DNA of 64,000 nucleotides from Parvularculaceae bacterium (GCA_028280115.1 JANQMJ010000006.1:1-64000); one strand, 5' to 3'; positions 39,441 through 48,938 are shown, counted from the first letter of the stretch. Translations and numbers: made by a program. Notes: a model not told the origin generated them from the letters alone.

Positions 39441-40487
39441 ATGACCCGGGACTCCCTCTTTCTCAAAACGCTGGCCGGCAAAGCTGCGGCCATACCGCCC
39501 ATCTGGTTCATGCGGCAGGCGGGCCGCTATCTGCCGGAATATCGGGAGCTCAGAAGCAAGGCGGGATCGTTCCTCGATCTTTGTTTCGATCCGGCGCTTG
39601 CCTCGGAAGTTACGCTCCAGCCGATCCGGCGGTTTGATTTGGATGCGGCGATCCTGTTCGCTGATATCCTGCTAATTCCCCATGTGTTGGGTCAGCAACT
39701 GAGCTTTCAGGAAAATGAGGGGCCCAAACTCGATCCGGTTATAAGGCCGGGCGATGTGGATCGGTTTCGGCAACGAGACATCTTGGAACCGCTTGAACCG
39801 GTGTTTGAAACCGTGCGCCGGACGCGGGCCGAACTGGCCCCGGAAAAAGCACTGATCGGTTTTGCCGGGGCGCCCTGGACGGTGGCGACCTATATGCTTG
39901 CCGGCGGTTCCCTGCGAGATATGGCGGTGCTGCGCCAATGGCACTACCGCGATGAAGCGTTTTTGCTCGAACTGATCGATCTTCTGACGGAAAAGACCGT
40001 CGACTATCTCATCGCGCAGATCGATGCGGGCGCCGATGCGGTCCAGCTTTTCGACAGTTGGGCGGGCGGTCTGCCCTGGCCGGTGCTTGATAAGGTTTCG
40101 GTCAGACCACTGGAACGGATTGCCATGGCGATTGAAAAGGCGCGTCCGGAAACGCCGGTTATTCTTTTTCCCAAGGGCGTGGGAGAAAAAGCAACGGAAT
40201 ATGCCTGCCTTGGCGGGTGCGACGCCGTCGGCATCGACTACGCCATGGATCCGACCTGGGCGCGCGCCCATTTAAGCGGTCATACCGCTGTGCAGGGCGG
40301 GCTTGATCCGATGCTGGTGGTGGCCGGCGGGGAGAGGATGGAAAAAGCGGCGGAGATTTATCTCAAGCTTTTCCACGATGTCCCCTATATCTTCAATCTT
40401 GGCCACGGCCTGACCCCGGATACGCCGCCGGAGCATGTGGGCGCACTGGTCGATTTCATCCGCGGCGGAGGACTGAAAACTAAATGA
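39441..40487 (+). CDS. hemE: Uroporphyrinogen decarboxylase
   Basis: A 348-residue haem-pathway enzyme that converts uroporphyrinogen III to coproporphyrinogen III. The N-terminal Trp-Phe-Met-Arg-Gln-Ala-Gly-Arg-Tyr-Leu-Pro-Glu-Tyr signature (about 22-34) and Gly-Phe-Ala-Gly-Ala-Pro-Trp-Thr (about 138-145) are intact. It is the first gene of the rightward run from the presumed origin. Its stop overlaps a small ORF (ATGA). Being next to oriC gives it the highest gene dosage in dividing cells. Confidence 0.97.
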   Translation: MTRDSLFLKTLAGKAAAIPPIWFMRQAGRYLPEYRELRSKAGSFLDLCFDPALASEVTLQPIRRFDLDAAILFADILLIPHVLGQQLSFQENEGPKLDPVIRPGDVDRFRQRDILEPLEPVFETVRRTRAELAPEKALIGFAGAPWTVATYMLAGGSLRDMAVLRQWHYRDEAFLLELIDLLTEKTVDYLIAQIDAGADAVQLFDSWAGGLPWPVLDKVSVRPLERIAMAIEKARPETPVILFPKGVGEKATEYACLGGCDAVGIDYAMDPTWARAHLSGHTAVQGGLDPMLVVAGGERMEKAAEIYLKLFHDVPYIFNLGHGLTPDTPPEHVGALVDFIRGGGLKTK

Positions 40488-40630
40488 CGCCGGAACGCGT
40501 CAGGCTTTCTCCGGCCGCGATCCGGGCACTTTCGCCGCCCCCCGTCGCCTGCGTCCTCATGGCCTGCTCGCGGGTTTGGAATCTCGTTGCGCTCGGCTTG
40601 ATCGCGGTGTTGATTGCTTCCTTTATCTGA
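40484..40630 (+). CDS. Possible 48-residue membrane peptide between hemE and hemJ
   Basis: ATG 40484 overlaps the hemE stop, and the ORF ends 14 bp before hemJ. The first half is Pro/Arg-rich; the last 17 residues form one hydrophobic helix ending Ala-Ser-Phe-Ile. The tight packing suggests it may be translated by coupling, but there is no ribosome site of its own and no family I recognise. It could equally be spacer DNA. Confidence 0.35.
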   Translation: MTPERVRLSPAAIRALSPPPVACVLMACSRVWNLVALGLIAVLIASFI

Positions 40631-40644
40631 AAGGCGCATCGTCG

Positions 40645-41091
40645 ATGGCGGCGTTTCTCCAAGACATCTATCTTTGGATTAAGGCGTTGCACATCATCGC
40701 CGTCATCGCCTGGATGGCGGGGATCATGTATCTGCCGCGGCTCTTCATCTATCACCATCAGGCCGAAAAAGGCGGCGAGGCCGAGCGCCATTTCGTTGCG
40801 ATGGAGCGCCGGCTGCTCAAGGGCATTATGAATCCGGCCATCGTCATCGTGTGGATATTGGGCGTTCTCATGCTCAGCGCCGATCGGTCGATCCTGTCGA
40901 CCGGCTGGTTCGGGGTAAAACTGGCCCTGGTGCTCGCCATGTCGGTGGTTCACGGGTTTTACGCCGCGGCCCGTAGGAAATTTGAAGCCGGCGAGCGCCC
41001 GCACAGCCAGAAATTCTGGCGTATCATGAACGAAGCGCCGTTTTTGATGCTGATCGTCATCGTTTTCCTGGCGATCCTGAAGCCGTTTTGA
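40645..41091 (+). CDS. hemJ: Protoporphyrinogen IX oxidase HemJ
   Basis: A 148-residue inner-membrane protein with four hydrophobic segments. The early His in Ile-Lys-Ala-Leu-His-Ile-Ile-Ala-Val-Ile-Ala-Trp-Met-Ala-Gly and the later Lys in Val-Lys-Leu-Ala-Leu-Val-Leu are conserved in HemJ, which oxidises protoporphyrinogen IX and binds haem. The position after hemE and before rho is typical. The ATG at 40645 gives the normal N-terminus; 40576 would add an unrelated extension. Confidence 0.92.
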   Translation: MAAFLQDIYLWIKALHIIAVIAWMAGIMYLPRLFIYHHQAEKGGEAERHFVAMERRLLKGIMNPAIVIVWILGVLMLSADRSILSTGWFGVKLALVLAMSVVHGFYAAARRKFEAGERPHSQKFWRIMNEAPFLMLIVIVFLAILKPF

Positions 41092-41240
41092 AGCGACGCA
41101 TTGACGGCGGCCCTTTGCGGCCTATATATTTAAGCTAACTTTCCTTCTTCGCCCGCGACCTACGGGGCGCACCTATTTTCCATTGCTGACAGGCCCGAAC
41201 GCCCCGCTTTGAGGGCGCTTTTCCGATTAAGGATTCCCCC

Positions 41241-42518
41241 ATGCCGCCGAAACAAATGACTCTCGACGAGCTGAAGGAAAAAACCCCGGCCGAACTTTTA
41301 GAGTTCGCCGAGCAGCTCGAAGTCGAAAACGCCTCGACCATGCGCAAACAGGATATGATGTTTGCGATCCTTAAGGAGCTCGCCGACCATGAGGTGGAAA
41401 TTTCCGGCGGCGGCGTCCTTGAAGTGCTGCCCGACGGGTTCGGCTTTTTGCGCTCGCCGGAAGCCAATTACCTTGCCGGGCCCGACGACATTTATGTTTC
41501 GCCCAGCCAGATAAGGCGCTTCGCGCTGCGCACCGGCGACACCGTCATCGGCGAAATCAGAAGCCCCAAGGACGGCGAACGGTATTTTGCGCTTCTCAAA
41601 GTCGGCTCGATCAATTTTGAGGATCCGGAAAAAACCCGCCACAAGGTCCATTTCGACAATCTGACGCCGCTTTATCCGTCCGAGCGCCTGCACATGGAAA
41701 TCATGAACGGCGCGGACAACAAAAAGGACCTGACCGCTCGGGTGATCGATCTTGTTGCGCCCATCGGCAAGGGGCAGCGTTCGCTCATCGTCGCCCAGCC
41801 GCGCACCGGCAAGACCGTCATTCTACAGAACATCGCCCATTCGATCGCGGTCAATCACCCTGAATGCTATCTCATCGTGCTCCTGATCGACGAACGGCCC
41901 GAAGAAGTCACCGACATGCAACGCTCGGTCAAGGGCGAGGTGGTTTCCTCGACCTTCGACGAGCCGGCGACGCGCCATGTCGCGGTCGCCGAAATGGTGA
42001 TCGAAAAGGCCAAACGCCTTGTGGAGCACGGCCGCGACGTGGTGATCCTGCTCGATTCGATTACGCGGTTGGGCCGCGCCTACAACACGGTGGTGCCGTC
42101 CTCGGGCAAGGTTCTGACCGGCGGTGTCGACGCCAACGCCCTGCAAAAGCCCAAACGGTTTTTCGGCGCCGCGCGCAATATCGAGGAGGGCGGTTCGCTC
42201 ACCATCATCGCCACGGCGCTGATCGACACCGGCTCGAAAATGGACGAGGTCATTTTCGAGGAGTTCAAGGGCACCGGCAATTCCGAGATCGTGCTCGACC
42301 GCAAGGTCGCTGACAAGCGGACCTATCCGGCGATTGACATCGCCAAATCCGGCACCCGCAAGGAAGACCTCATCACGCCGGCGGGCGACATGCAGAAGGT
42401 CTTCGTCCTGCGCCGCATTCTCGCGCCCATGGGCGTTTCCGACGCCATCGAATTCCTGCTCGACAAGTTGCGCCAGACCAAGACCAACAAGGATTTCTTC
42501 GACTCGATGAATACCTAG
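41241..42518 (+). CDS. rho: Transcription termination factor Rho
   Basis: A 425-residue hexameric RNA helicase. The N-terminal [10 protein letters not shown] motif and the cold-shock-like RNA-binding domain (Gly-Phe-Gly-Phe-Leu-Arg, about 66-71) precede the ATPase with Walker A Pro-Arg-Thr-Gly-Lys-Thr (about 190) and the Gln-loop region. Length is normal and no insert is present. A 149-bp leader upstream may carry autoregulation. The stop overlaps the convergent small ORF by four bases. Confidence 0.98.
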   Translation: MPPKQMTLDELKEKTPAELLEFAEQLEVENASTMRKQDMMFAILKELADHEVEISGGGVLEVLPDGFGFLRSPEANYLAGPDDIYVSPSQIRRFALRTGDTVIGEIRSPKDGERYFALLKVGSINFEDPEKTRHKVHFDNLTPLYPSERLHMEIMNGADNKKDLTARVIDLVAPIGKGQRSLIVAQPRTGKTVILQNIAHSIAVNHPECYLIVLLIDERPEEVTDMQRSVKGEVVSSTFDEPATRHVAVAEMVIEKAKRLVEHGRDVVILLDSITRLGRAYNTVVPSSGKVLTGGVDANALQKPKRFFGAARNIEEGGSLTIIATALIDTGSKMDEVIFEEFKGTGNSEIVLDRKVADKRTYPAIDIAKSGTRKEDLITPAGDMQKVFVLRRILAPMGVSDAIEFLLDKLRQTKTNKDFFDSMNT

Positions 42519-42730
42519 AGCGTTGCGCCAGGTTCTGTTTCAGTCGGCGCGTTTTGCGCGGGTTGATCCGGCAAATCGTCGATTTCTGGCGGAACACCAA
42601 AATCCGTATAAAGATAAATGAATTGACGCCCGGCATACGCTGTCGTCGCCACCCGCGCCGCATGGCCTTTTGAAGCCGCCCGAACCGGCTGCGGCGAAAC
42701 AAGATGGCGCAAGGGGCGATTATTCGGCAT
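42515..42730 (-). CDS. Hypothetical protein (71 residues)
   Basis: Begins Met-Pro-Asn-Asn-Arg-Pro-Leu. The N-terminal half is basic and the C-terminal half acidic and Pro-rich. There is no signal peptide, membrane helix or known motif. The ATG at 42730 has only a weak AGG upstream; a GTG at 42739 is possible. Convergent with rho by an exact 4-bp stop overlap, a pattern shared by other real pairs in this window. Confidence 0.45.
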   Translation of the reverse strand: MPNNRPLRHLVSPQPVRAASKGHAARVATTAYAGRQFIYLYTDFGVPPEIDDLPDQPAQNAPTETEPGATL

Positions 42731-42769
42731 AACCTGCACTTCTCACCGCGTTGAGAAAGGCTGCCGCTG

Positions 42770-44185
42770 TTGTCCCAGAAGAAGGCGAAATTCCTGCAAG
42801 GCGATCTGATGCGCCATATCGTCGTGATGGCGACATCGGCGAGCGCGGGCCTGGTCTCTGTCTTTCTGGTCGATTTCGTCGATCTTTATTTCATCTCGCT
42901 CCTTGGACAAAAGGAGCTCGCCGCCGCGGTCGGCTTTGCCGGCACCGTTCTCTTTTTCACCTTCTCGATCACCATCGGCCTGATGATCGCCATGGCTGCG
43001 CTCGGCGCCCAGCGCATCGGCCGGGGCGAGGAGGAAGAAGCGCGCCGCATCGCCACCAGCGTCGTAACGGTCAGCGTGATTATCGCCACGGCGGTCGGCG
43101 GTGCGGTCTGGATCGCCGCGCCGCAGATCATGGATATCATCGGCGCCCAGGGCGAAACAAAAGACCTAGCTGTGCGCTATTTGCGCATCGTTCTGTTGTC
43201 GTCGCCGGTCGGGGCGATGGCGATGGTCTGCACCGGCCTTTTGCGCGCCCATGGCGATGCGCGCCGGGCGATGAACGCGACGCTCATCGCCGGGGCGGTC
43301 AACGCAGTTCTCGATCCGATCCTGATTTTCGCCCTTGGGCTGGGCCTTGACGGCGCAGCGCTCGCTTCCGTGGCGGCGCGCCTGGCGATGATGGCGACGG
43401 CGCTTCATCCTATCATCAAGCATTATGGCGGCTTTGCGCCTTTTGACCTTGCCCATTTTAAAAAGGACTTGAGGCCGATTTTCGCCATCGCCGGGCCGGC
43501 CATTCTCACCAATATCGCAACGCCTGTGGGCAACTTCGTCGTGACGCGGGCGATCGCCCCGTTTGGCGACGCGGCGGTGGCGGGTTACGCCGTCGTCGGC
43601 CGCCTGACCCCGCTCGCCTTTTGCGTCATCTTTGCGCTGTCGGGCGCGGTCGGCCCGATCATCGGCCAGAATTTCGGCGCCCGCGATTATCCGCGGGTGC
43701 GCGAGACCCTGCGCAAGGCGATGCTTTTCACCGGGGTCTATACGCTCGCCGCATGGATCATGCTGTTCGCCGTAAACGGTTTCGTCGCCGAGGCGTTCGG
43801 CCTGACCGGGCCGGGCGGCCGTTTGATCTTCTGGTTCTCGCTTGCCGTCGCCCCCTTGTTTTTCTTTCAGGGCATGTTGTTCGTCGCCAATGCGGCGTTC
43901 AACAATTTGAACCGCGCCACATGGTCGACCTATCTCAACTGGGGCCGCAACACGCTTGGGGTTGTGCCGTTTGTCTTGATCGGCGCCGCGGTCGGCGGCG
44001 CGCCGGGCGTCCTGATCGGCCACGGGCTCGGCTCGGTGATCTTCGCCGTGCTGGGCGTCTGGCTCGGCTTTAAGCTGATCGACGGCTATGCGTCGGGCCG
44101 CGCCGATCCCGACAAGGGCTGGACGGTTCCCCTGATGCGCTCGCGCCCGCCGGGACCGCCGCAGCCCCCATTATCCTCGCCTTGA
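42770..44185 (+). CDS. MATE family multidrug/cation efflux protein
   Basis: 471 residues with 12 hydrophobic segments in two related halves. The loop Gly-Ala-Gln-Arg-Ile-Gly-Arg-Gly-Glu near residue 83 and the Gly-Ala-Val-Gly-Pro-Ile-Ile-Gly-Gln-Asn-Phe-Gly-Ala motif near 292 mark the MATE fold. Members export drugs or metabolites with Na+ or H+ exchange; the substrate is unknown. The start is a TTG at 42770, with GAAAGG about ten bases before it; the next in-frame ATG is at 42809. Confidence 0.88.
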   Translation: MSQKKAKFLQGDLMRHIVVMATSASAGLVSVFLVDFVDLYFISLLGQKELAAAVGFAGTVLFFTFSITIGLMIAMAALGAQRIGRGEEEEARRIATSVVTVSVIIATAVGGAVWIAAPQIMDIIGAQGETKDLAVRYLRIVLLSSPVGAMAMVCTGLLRAHGDARRAMNATLIAGAVNAVLDPILIFALGLGLDGAALASVAARLAMMATALHPIIKHYGGFAPFDLAHFKKDLRPIFAIAGPAILTNIATPVGNFVVTRAIAPFGDAAVAGYAVVGRLTPLAFCVIFALSGAVGPIIGQNFGARDYPRVRETLRKAMLFTGVYTLAAWIMLFAVNGFVAEAFGLTGPGGRLIFWFSLAVAPLFFFQGMLFVANAAFNNLNRATWSTYLNWGRNTLGVVPFVLIGAAVGGAPGVLIGHGLGSVIFAVLGVWLGFKLIDGYASGRADPDKGWTVPLMRSRPPGPPQPPLSSP

Positions 44186-44219
44186 AGTGGGGCCGGTCGG
44201 ACCTGCGGCGGCGTTGCGT

Positions 44220-44573
44220 TTACATGCCGACAATCGTCTTAAAGCCGCCCCAGAACATACGCCTTGCGTCGAACGGCAGGCCTTTCGCATCTTGCGGTAT
44301 GCGCGGGTCGGCGACGGCTTTTTTCAAAACCGCGTCGCGGTTCTTTTTCGATTTGTAAACGATATAGGCAAAGACCACCGTTTCGCCTTCTCTGCGTTTC
44401 ACCGCGCGATAAAAATCAGTGCTCTTGCCTTCCTGTACGTCGTCGGCGACGCATTCCACATATTGCAGCGCGCCATGCTCCACCCAGACCTTGGCCGCTG
44501 TTTTCGCCATTTTTTTGTACTCGGCGAGTTTGTCTTCCGGTACGGGCACAACGAATCCGTCAACATAAGTCAT
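44220..44573 (-). CDS. DUF1428 family protein (YbaA-like)
   Basis: 117 residues. The Tyr-Val-Asp-Gly-Phe-Val-Val-Pro-Val-Pro opening and the Val-Glu-His-Gly-Ala-Leu-Gln-Tyr-Val-Glu-Cys motif near residue 35 identify this conserved family, which has a dimeric alpha/beta-barrel (ferredoxin-like) fold. No enzymatic role is established. GGAG lies just before the ATG. Confidence 0.88.
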   Translation of the reverse strand: MTYVDGFVVPVPEDKLAEYKKMAKTAAKVWVEHGALQYVECVADDVQEGKSTDFYRAVKRREGETVVFAYIVYKSKKNRDAVLKKAVADPRIPQDAKGLPFDARRMFWGGFKTIVGM

Positions 44574-44680
44574 GGGAAAGCTCCTGATTAGCGGTTGAAC
44601 TTATCAAAGGAGCAAGAAAACCAAAACCGCTTTGCAAGCCTCGAAGGGCGGCCCGCAATCGATGATGGGGTCAACCGGTC

Positions 44681-45664
44681 TTACGGTTTTGACACGCCGC
44701 AGGCGCCGTCTTCCGGCGCGCGTCCCGCCGCGAGGAGCGCGGCATGCGCCTCCCGCGGCCGGTCGGTGGCGATAATATCGACGCCCATGCGGGCGATTTC
44801 GCTATAGCGCGCATCCTCGCCGCTGCGGGCGATATCCCCGTCGATGGAGCCGGGCCCGCCCAGGGTCCCGAATATCACCTCTATATCCTGGCCTTCGAGC
44901 ACGGAATAAAGCCGGGGGTTCGGCGCCTGCGTCCCGGTGAAGGCGAGAAGGCGCTCGCCCGGCACGCCTGACGCCACCGCGCGGTTAAGCTCGGACTGGG
45001 AGGCGAGCGAGAGCGAAATCATCGTCCGGGGCAGGAGGCGGTGAAGCTTTTTCGCCGACGCCAGGGAAGAGGCGATGAGCATGACGCGATCTTCCGCATC
45101 CTGATTTTTTATTTCGGCCGCGACGTCTTCATAACGCGCGGAGGGCTTAATATCGAGCTGAACGATGGTGCGTCCTTCAGCCCAGGCGAGGGCGTCGGAA
45201 AAACGGGTCGGCGCGAATGGCGTTTCCGTGCCGTCATTGTCTTCAAGGCGCAACTTTTTAATGTCCGCCCACGGAAGACTATCGACCTCGCCGGCGCCGG
45301 TCGTCGTCCGCCCGAGCGTTGCGTCATGCATGAGATATAAAACGCCGTCGGCCGATTGGGCGAGATCGATCTCCATGATCGCCGGCATGTCGGCAAGAAG
45401 CGCCGCCATGGTCTCAAGCGCGTTTTCCGGATAGCCCGGATAGGGCCCGCCGCGATGGGCCGAAATCAGGCTCATGCCTTCGGCAGCAAGGCATTCGAAA
45501 AAACCGTTGAGATCGCCTTGCGGGGCGATCGACCAGCTGGCGGCGGGCGCGGCGTCGAGGCCGTTCTGTGCGCGGTTGTCGGTCTCGGCGTCGCTGCAGG
45601 CTACCGCGCCGGCGATGAGGGCGGCCGCGGCCCCGCGAAGGAATAAAAATGCAAATGATTTCAT
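44681..45664 (-). CDS. Glycerophosphodiester phosphodiesterase family lipoprotein
   Basis: 327 residues. A lipoprotein signal ends at Ala-Val-Ala-Cys (Cys about 23). The TIM-barrel GDPD domain has Ser-Ala-His-Arg-Gly-Gly near residue 67 with the catalytic His, the Pro-Glu-Asn motif a few residues later, the metal-binding Glu-Ile-Asp near 97 and the second His in Met-His-Asp-Ala-Thr-Leu near 112. It would cleave glycerophosphodiesters in the periplasm. Its ATG overlaps the stop of the oxidoreductase gene (ATGA). Confidence 0.88.
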   Translation of the reverse strand: MKSFAFLFLRGAAAALIAGAVACSDAETDNRAQNGLDAAPAASWSIAPQGDLNGFFECLAAEGMSLISAHRGGPYPGYPENALETMAALLADMPAIMEIDLAQSADGVLYLMHDATLGRTTTGAGEVDSLPWADIKKLRLEDNDGTETPFAPTRFSDALAWAEGRTIVQLDIKPSARYEDVAAEIKNQDAEDRVMLIASSLASAKKLHRLLPRTMISLSLASQSELNRAVASGVPGERLLAFTGTQAPNPRLYSVLEGQDIEVIFGTLGGPGSIDGDIARSGEDARYSEIARMGVDIIATDRPREAHAALLAAGRAPEDGACGVSKP

Positions 45665-46629
45665 GGTGTTATGACGATCGCGCCGACGCTTTTGCCGCTT
45701 TCGAGCAGGCGGTGGGCCTCGGCGATCTTATCTAGCGGAAAAGTATGGCCGATGCGCGGGGCAAGAACGCCCTGGGCCATAAGATCGAACAGCGCTGCAG
45801 CCATGGCGGGCAGGCGGTCGGGCGTTGCGTAGTGAAAAAGAGTCGGTCGGGTCAGGGTGAGCGAGCCGCGGCGGGAAAGCTCCAGCGGCGTGAAGGCGGA
45901 AACCGGTCCGGACGCATTGCCGTAGGTCACCATATGACCGCGCGGGGCGAGACTGTCGAGCGAGGCTTCGAAGGTCGCCGCGCCGACGCTGTCGTAAACT
46001 ACATCGACGCCGCGCCCGCCGGTGAGTGCGCGAACATCAGCGGCGATGGATTCCGTCTTTGTACGGACGACCACATCGCTTGCGCCGTTTTCTTTCGCGA
46101 GAACGGCTTTTTCCGCCGACCCGACAACAGCGATGATCCGCGCGCCAAGATGCTTCGCCCACTGACATAATAGCGTGCCGACCCCGCCGGCCGCCGCATG
46201 GACGAGACAGGCGTGATCGGGGCCAAGGGCGAACACCTGACGGACCAGTATCTCGGCGGTGAGGCCTTTTAAAAACGCCGCCGCGGCGGCGGCGTCATCG
46301 ATCCCGTCGGGGATCTTGGTCGCCAAGACCGCCGGAATGTTGGCGGCCTGGGCGTAGCCGTTTCCGCCGATATGGGCGACCCGGTCGCCCGGCGCAAAGC
46401 CCGATACGCCTTCGCCCACCGCCTCGACGATCCCGGCGGCCTCGCGGCCGAGAATCGCCGGCAGGGCGATCGGATAAAGCCCTGTGCGCTGGTAAATATC
46501 GATGAAATTCAAGCCGATAGACGTGTGCCGCAGACGCAGCGCGCCGGCGCCCGGCGGCTCCGGCGCGATCTCTCGCAGGGTCAGGGCCTCGGGGGCCCCA
46601 TAGGCGTCGACGAACACGGCTTTGGTCAT
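45661..46629 (-). CDS. NADPH:quinone oxidoreductase (MDR family)
   Basis: 322 residues. The medium-chain reductase fold without catalytic zinc ligands is typical of quinone oxidoreductases. The Gly-Leu-Asn-Phe-Ile-Asp-Ile-Tyr motif near residue 38 and the nucleotide-binding Ala-Ala-Ala-Gly-Gly-Val-Gly near 148 are conserved. It is first in a coupled pair with the GDPD gene, though the two activities are not clearly related. Confidence 0.9.
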   Translation of the reverse strand: MTKAVFVDAYGAPEALTLREIAPEPPGAGALRLRHTSIGLNFIDIYQRTGLYPIALPAILGREAAGIVEAVGEGVSGFAPGDRVAHIGGNGYAQAANIPAVLATKIPDGIDDAAAAAAFLKGLTAEILVRQVFALGPDHACLVHAAAGGVGTLLCQWAKHLGARIIAVVGSAEKAVLAKENGASDVVVRTKTESIAADVRALTGGRGVDVVYDSVGAATFEASLDSLAPRGHMVTYGNASGPVSAFTPLELSRRGSLTLTRPTLFHYATPDRLPAMAAALFDLMAQGVLAPRIGHTFPLDKIAEAHRLLESGKSVGAIVITP

Positions 46630-46703
46630 GGCGCAGGCTTTTCTATTGCAGCGCGGCGGATATGGCGAGTAGGTCTTGATCCCGATTTCGCGAGGAGGCG
46701 GCC

Positions 46704-46964
46704 ATGAAGCTGACCATCAATATCGATTGCACGCCAGGCGAGGCGCGCGCCTTTTTGGGCATGGCGGATGTAGAGCCGCTCAACAAGATGATCGTCGACG
46801 AGATGACAAAACGCGCCAAGGAAAATATGGATACGCTTGCCGATCCCGAACGGATGATTGCTCAATGGCTGTCCTTGTCGGGCAAAGGCATCGAGCAGTT
46901 CAGCAATCTGATGACCACGGCCCTGGCCGGCGATACCGCAACGGGGACCGCCAAAAAGACATAA
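46704..46964 (+). CDS. DUF6489-like small conserved protein
   Basis: 86 residues. It starts Met-Lys-Leu-Thr-Ile-Asn-Ile-Asp-Cys-Thr-Pro-Glu-like (here Pro-Gly-Glu-Ala) and has the Ala-Arg-Ala-Phe-Leu-Gly segment and amphipathic C-terminal helices, as in short alphaproteobacterial proteins that resemble phasin-type or polyhydroxyalkanoate-granule-associated peptides. The function is unknown. GAGGAGG precedes the ATG. It is 34 bp upstream of mnmE on the same strand. Confidence 0.75.
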   Translation: MKLTINIDCTPGEARAFLGMADVEPLNKMIVDEMTKRAKENMDTLADPERMIAQWLSLSGKGIEQFSNLMTTALAGDTATGTAKKT

Positions 46965-46998
46965 ACCGCGCCCGTCGCCGGCGCCGCCGTCTTCGATC

Positions 46999-48351
46999 AT
47001 GACCAACGCATCTGCGAGCACTCACACGATTTTCGCGCGCGCCTCGGGCGCGGGGAAGGCGGGGGTCGCCGTCTTCCGTCTTTCGGGTCCGGATTCGCAC
47101 CGCTTGGCCAAGGAATTAATTGGTAAACGGATAAAAATGCGAACGCCGGTCTTCGCCGCGCTGACCGACCCGGCGACCGGCGAGCTTGTCGACCGCGGCC
47201 TGGCCATACTTTTCAAAGGACCGGCGAGCTACACCGGCGAGGATGTCGCCGAATTCCACCTTCATGGCAGTCGCGCGGTCGAAGAGTCTCTTTATGAGAC
47301 GCTTTTGCGGCTCGGCGCGCGCCCGGCCGAAGCGGGCGAGTTCACCTTGCGCGCGCTTCGAAACGGCAAGATGGATCTCGCCCAAGCGGAAGCCCTCGCC
47401 GATCTTATCGACGCCGAAACGACCATACAGAAAAAGCAGGCTTTGGGTCAGCTCGACGGCCGGTTGTCTGCGGTCGCGGAAGACTGGCGAAAGCGCCTTC
47501 TGGCGGTGCTGACGCCGCTCGAGGCGGATATTGATTTTCCCGACGAGGGCGATGTGCCCGCCGCGGTCGCCACCAAGGCCGGCCCGGCGATCGCCGATCT
47601 TCAAAACGAGTTAAAGCGCTACCTTGCGCAATCGAGACAGGCGCGCCGCCTGCGCGAAGGGGTCTCGATCGCCGTCATCGGTCCGCCCAACGCCGGCAAG
47701 TCGTCCCTGGTGAACGCGCTCGCCGGTTCGGAAGTGGCGATCGTTTCTGAAACGCCGGGCACGACGCGCGATGTTGTTGAAACCCGGCTTGACCTTAACG
47801 GCGTCGTTGCGACCGTTGCTGACACTGCGGGACTCCGTATACGGACGGATAGCAAAATCGAAGAGGAAGGCGTGCGCCGCGCTCGCGCCCGGGCTGAGGC
47901 GGCGGATCTGCGTGTCGCCGCGCTCGATCCCGGTACGGCCTATGTTTCCCGTGAAACGCTCGCGCTGTTGCGCTCCGGCGACTTTCTGATTTGGTCCAAG
48001 GTCGATCTCGGCGCGGCCATACCAGACGACATCGCGCCTGACGACGTGACGATGCTCGCGGTTTCCGTGCGAACTGGAGAAGGCGTTGGCGACTTGATCG
48101 CGGCGCTGGGAAACGTCCTTGCCGGCCAGCGCGAGGCGGGCGCCCCGGCGCTGACCAGGGCGCGCCATCAAAAAGCGGTCAGGGACGCGATCGAGGCGCT
48201 TTCCCGCGCAGAACAAAAGATTAAAACCGCGCCGGAACTCGCCGCCGAGGATGCGCGCCTGGCCGCACGAGCGCTGGGATCGATCACCGGCGCCGTGGGG
48301 GTCGAGGACGTCCTCGGCGAGATCTTTTCAAGTTTTTGCATCGGGAAATAG
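46999..48351 (+). CDS. mnmE: tRNA modification GTPase MnmE (TrmE)
   Basis: 450 residues. With MnmG it installs the 5-carboxymethylaminomethyl group on wobble uridine. The N-terminal folate-binding domain starts Thr-Ile-Phe-Ala-Arg-Ala-Ser. The G domain has Gly-Pro-Pro-Asn-Ala-Gly-Lys-Ser (about 225-232), Asp-Thr-Ala-Gly (about 275-278) and Ser-Lys-Val-Asp in the place of Asn-Lys-X-Asp. The protein ends Phe-Cys-Ile-Gly-Lys, the conserved catalytic Cys motif. A degenerate parS-like palindrome is inside the gene (47943-47958). Confidence 0.96.
   Translation: MTNASASTHTIFARASGAGKAGVAVFRLSGPDSHRLAKELIGKRIKMRTPVFAALTDPATGELVDRGLAILFKGPASYTGEDVAEFHLHGSRAVEESLYETLLRLGARPAEAGEFTLRALRNGKMDLAQAEALADLIDAETTIQKKQALGQLDGRLSAVAEDWRKRLLAVLTPLEADIDFPDEGDVPAAVATKAGPAIADLQNELKRYLAQSRQARRLREGVSIAVIGPPNAGKSSLVNALAGSEVAIVSETPGTTRDVVETRLDLNGVVATVADTAGLRIRTDSKIEEEGVRRARARAEAADLRVAALDPGTAYVSRETLALLRSGDFLIWSKVDLGAAIPDDIAPDDVTMLAVSVRTGEGVGDLIAALGNVLAGQREAGAPALTRARHQKAVRDAIEALSRAEQKIKTAPELAAEDARLAARALGSITGAVGVEDVLGEIFSSFCIGK
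47943..47958. promoter_or_regulatory. Degenerate parS-like palindrome in mnmE
   Basis: TGTTTCCCGTGAAACG differs from the perfect parS sequence at two of 16 positions and is read as Val-Ser-Arg-Glu-Thr, like the two perfect sites. It may be a weak ParB site. Confidence 0.4.
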
Positions 48352-48384
48352 GCGACCGCTCTGATCGGCGGTTCCCGGCGGCTG

Positions 48385-48429
48385 ACGCTAACCGGTCTTT
48401 TGCCGCTAGCCGGCGTTGCCGGTTAGCGT
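48385..48429. terminator. Inverted repeat after mnmE
   Basis: ACGCTAACCGG (48385-48395) and its exact complement (48419-48429) flank a 23-base loop that contains the stop codon of the leftward gene. It could terminate mnmE transcription from the left and the small gene from the right. Confidence 0.45.
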
Positions 48430-48639
48430 GCGAAGATTGGCCGCCGCCCGGCGCAATACGCTGGCCGCATCGACCTGGCCGCGAAGGTCGAGCCTGCTCG
48501 CCTCGCGCTCGTAATTATCGATTTTTTCCGAAAGCCGGCGCTGCAACGTGCGGCAGACGCGCTGATGATTAAGGGTCCGGCGCAGCGTGAGGCCGCCGCC
48601 GGAATAGGTTGTCGGAAATCGCAAGGGTGAAGCCACCAT
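48406..48639 (-). CDS. Small protein of unknown function (77 residues)
   Basis: Starts Met-Val-Ala-Ser-Pro-Leu-Arg-Phe-Pro, with GAGGGG seven bases before the ATG at 48639. The central part is a basic, probably coiled helix (Arg-Thr-Leu-Gln-Arg-Arg-Leu-Ser-Glu-Lys). There is no signal peptide or known motif. The strong ribosome site and location between mnmE and mnmG on the opposite strand suggest a real gene. Confidence 0.6.
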   Translation of the reverse strand: MVASPLRFPTTYSGGGLTLRRTLNHQRVCRTLQRRLSEKIDNYEREASRLDLRGQVDAASVLRRAAANLRTLTGNAG

Positions 48640-48794
48640 ATCTATACCCCTCAAAGCTGTCGTTCGTCGGGATACGGGGGTCTGTGCAGATTGTGTGCCC
48701 GCCCCGGCGCCCATGGGTCCGCCTTACGGAAATGTAAAACCGCGCCGCGCCGCCCGGCACCGAGGGTCAGAGGAATGGACGCACACGCGTTACC

Positions 48795-48818
48795 TTGTAA
48801 CAATTCGTGATATTACAA
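48795..48818. promoter_or_regulatory. TTGTAA/TTACAA inverted repeat upstream of mnmG
   Basis: Two 6-bp arms separated by 12 bases in an AT-rich stretch about 120 bp before the mnmG start. It may mark the mnmG promoter or an operator. The signal is weak. Confidence 0.25.
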
Positions 48819-48938
48819 TTTATCTGCGCCCTTCTGGCCGGCCTTATCTTGTCCGCGCCGGCCTTGTGGGCGGGGCTGGGCAATTCCCAACTCAGCCGCC
48901 CTCGCCTATATGGGCGGCGCGAGAGAAGAAGATAAGAG

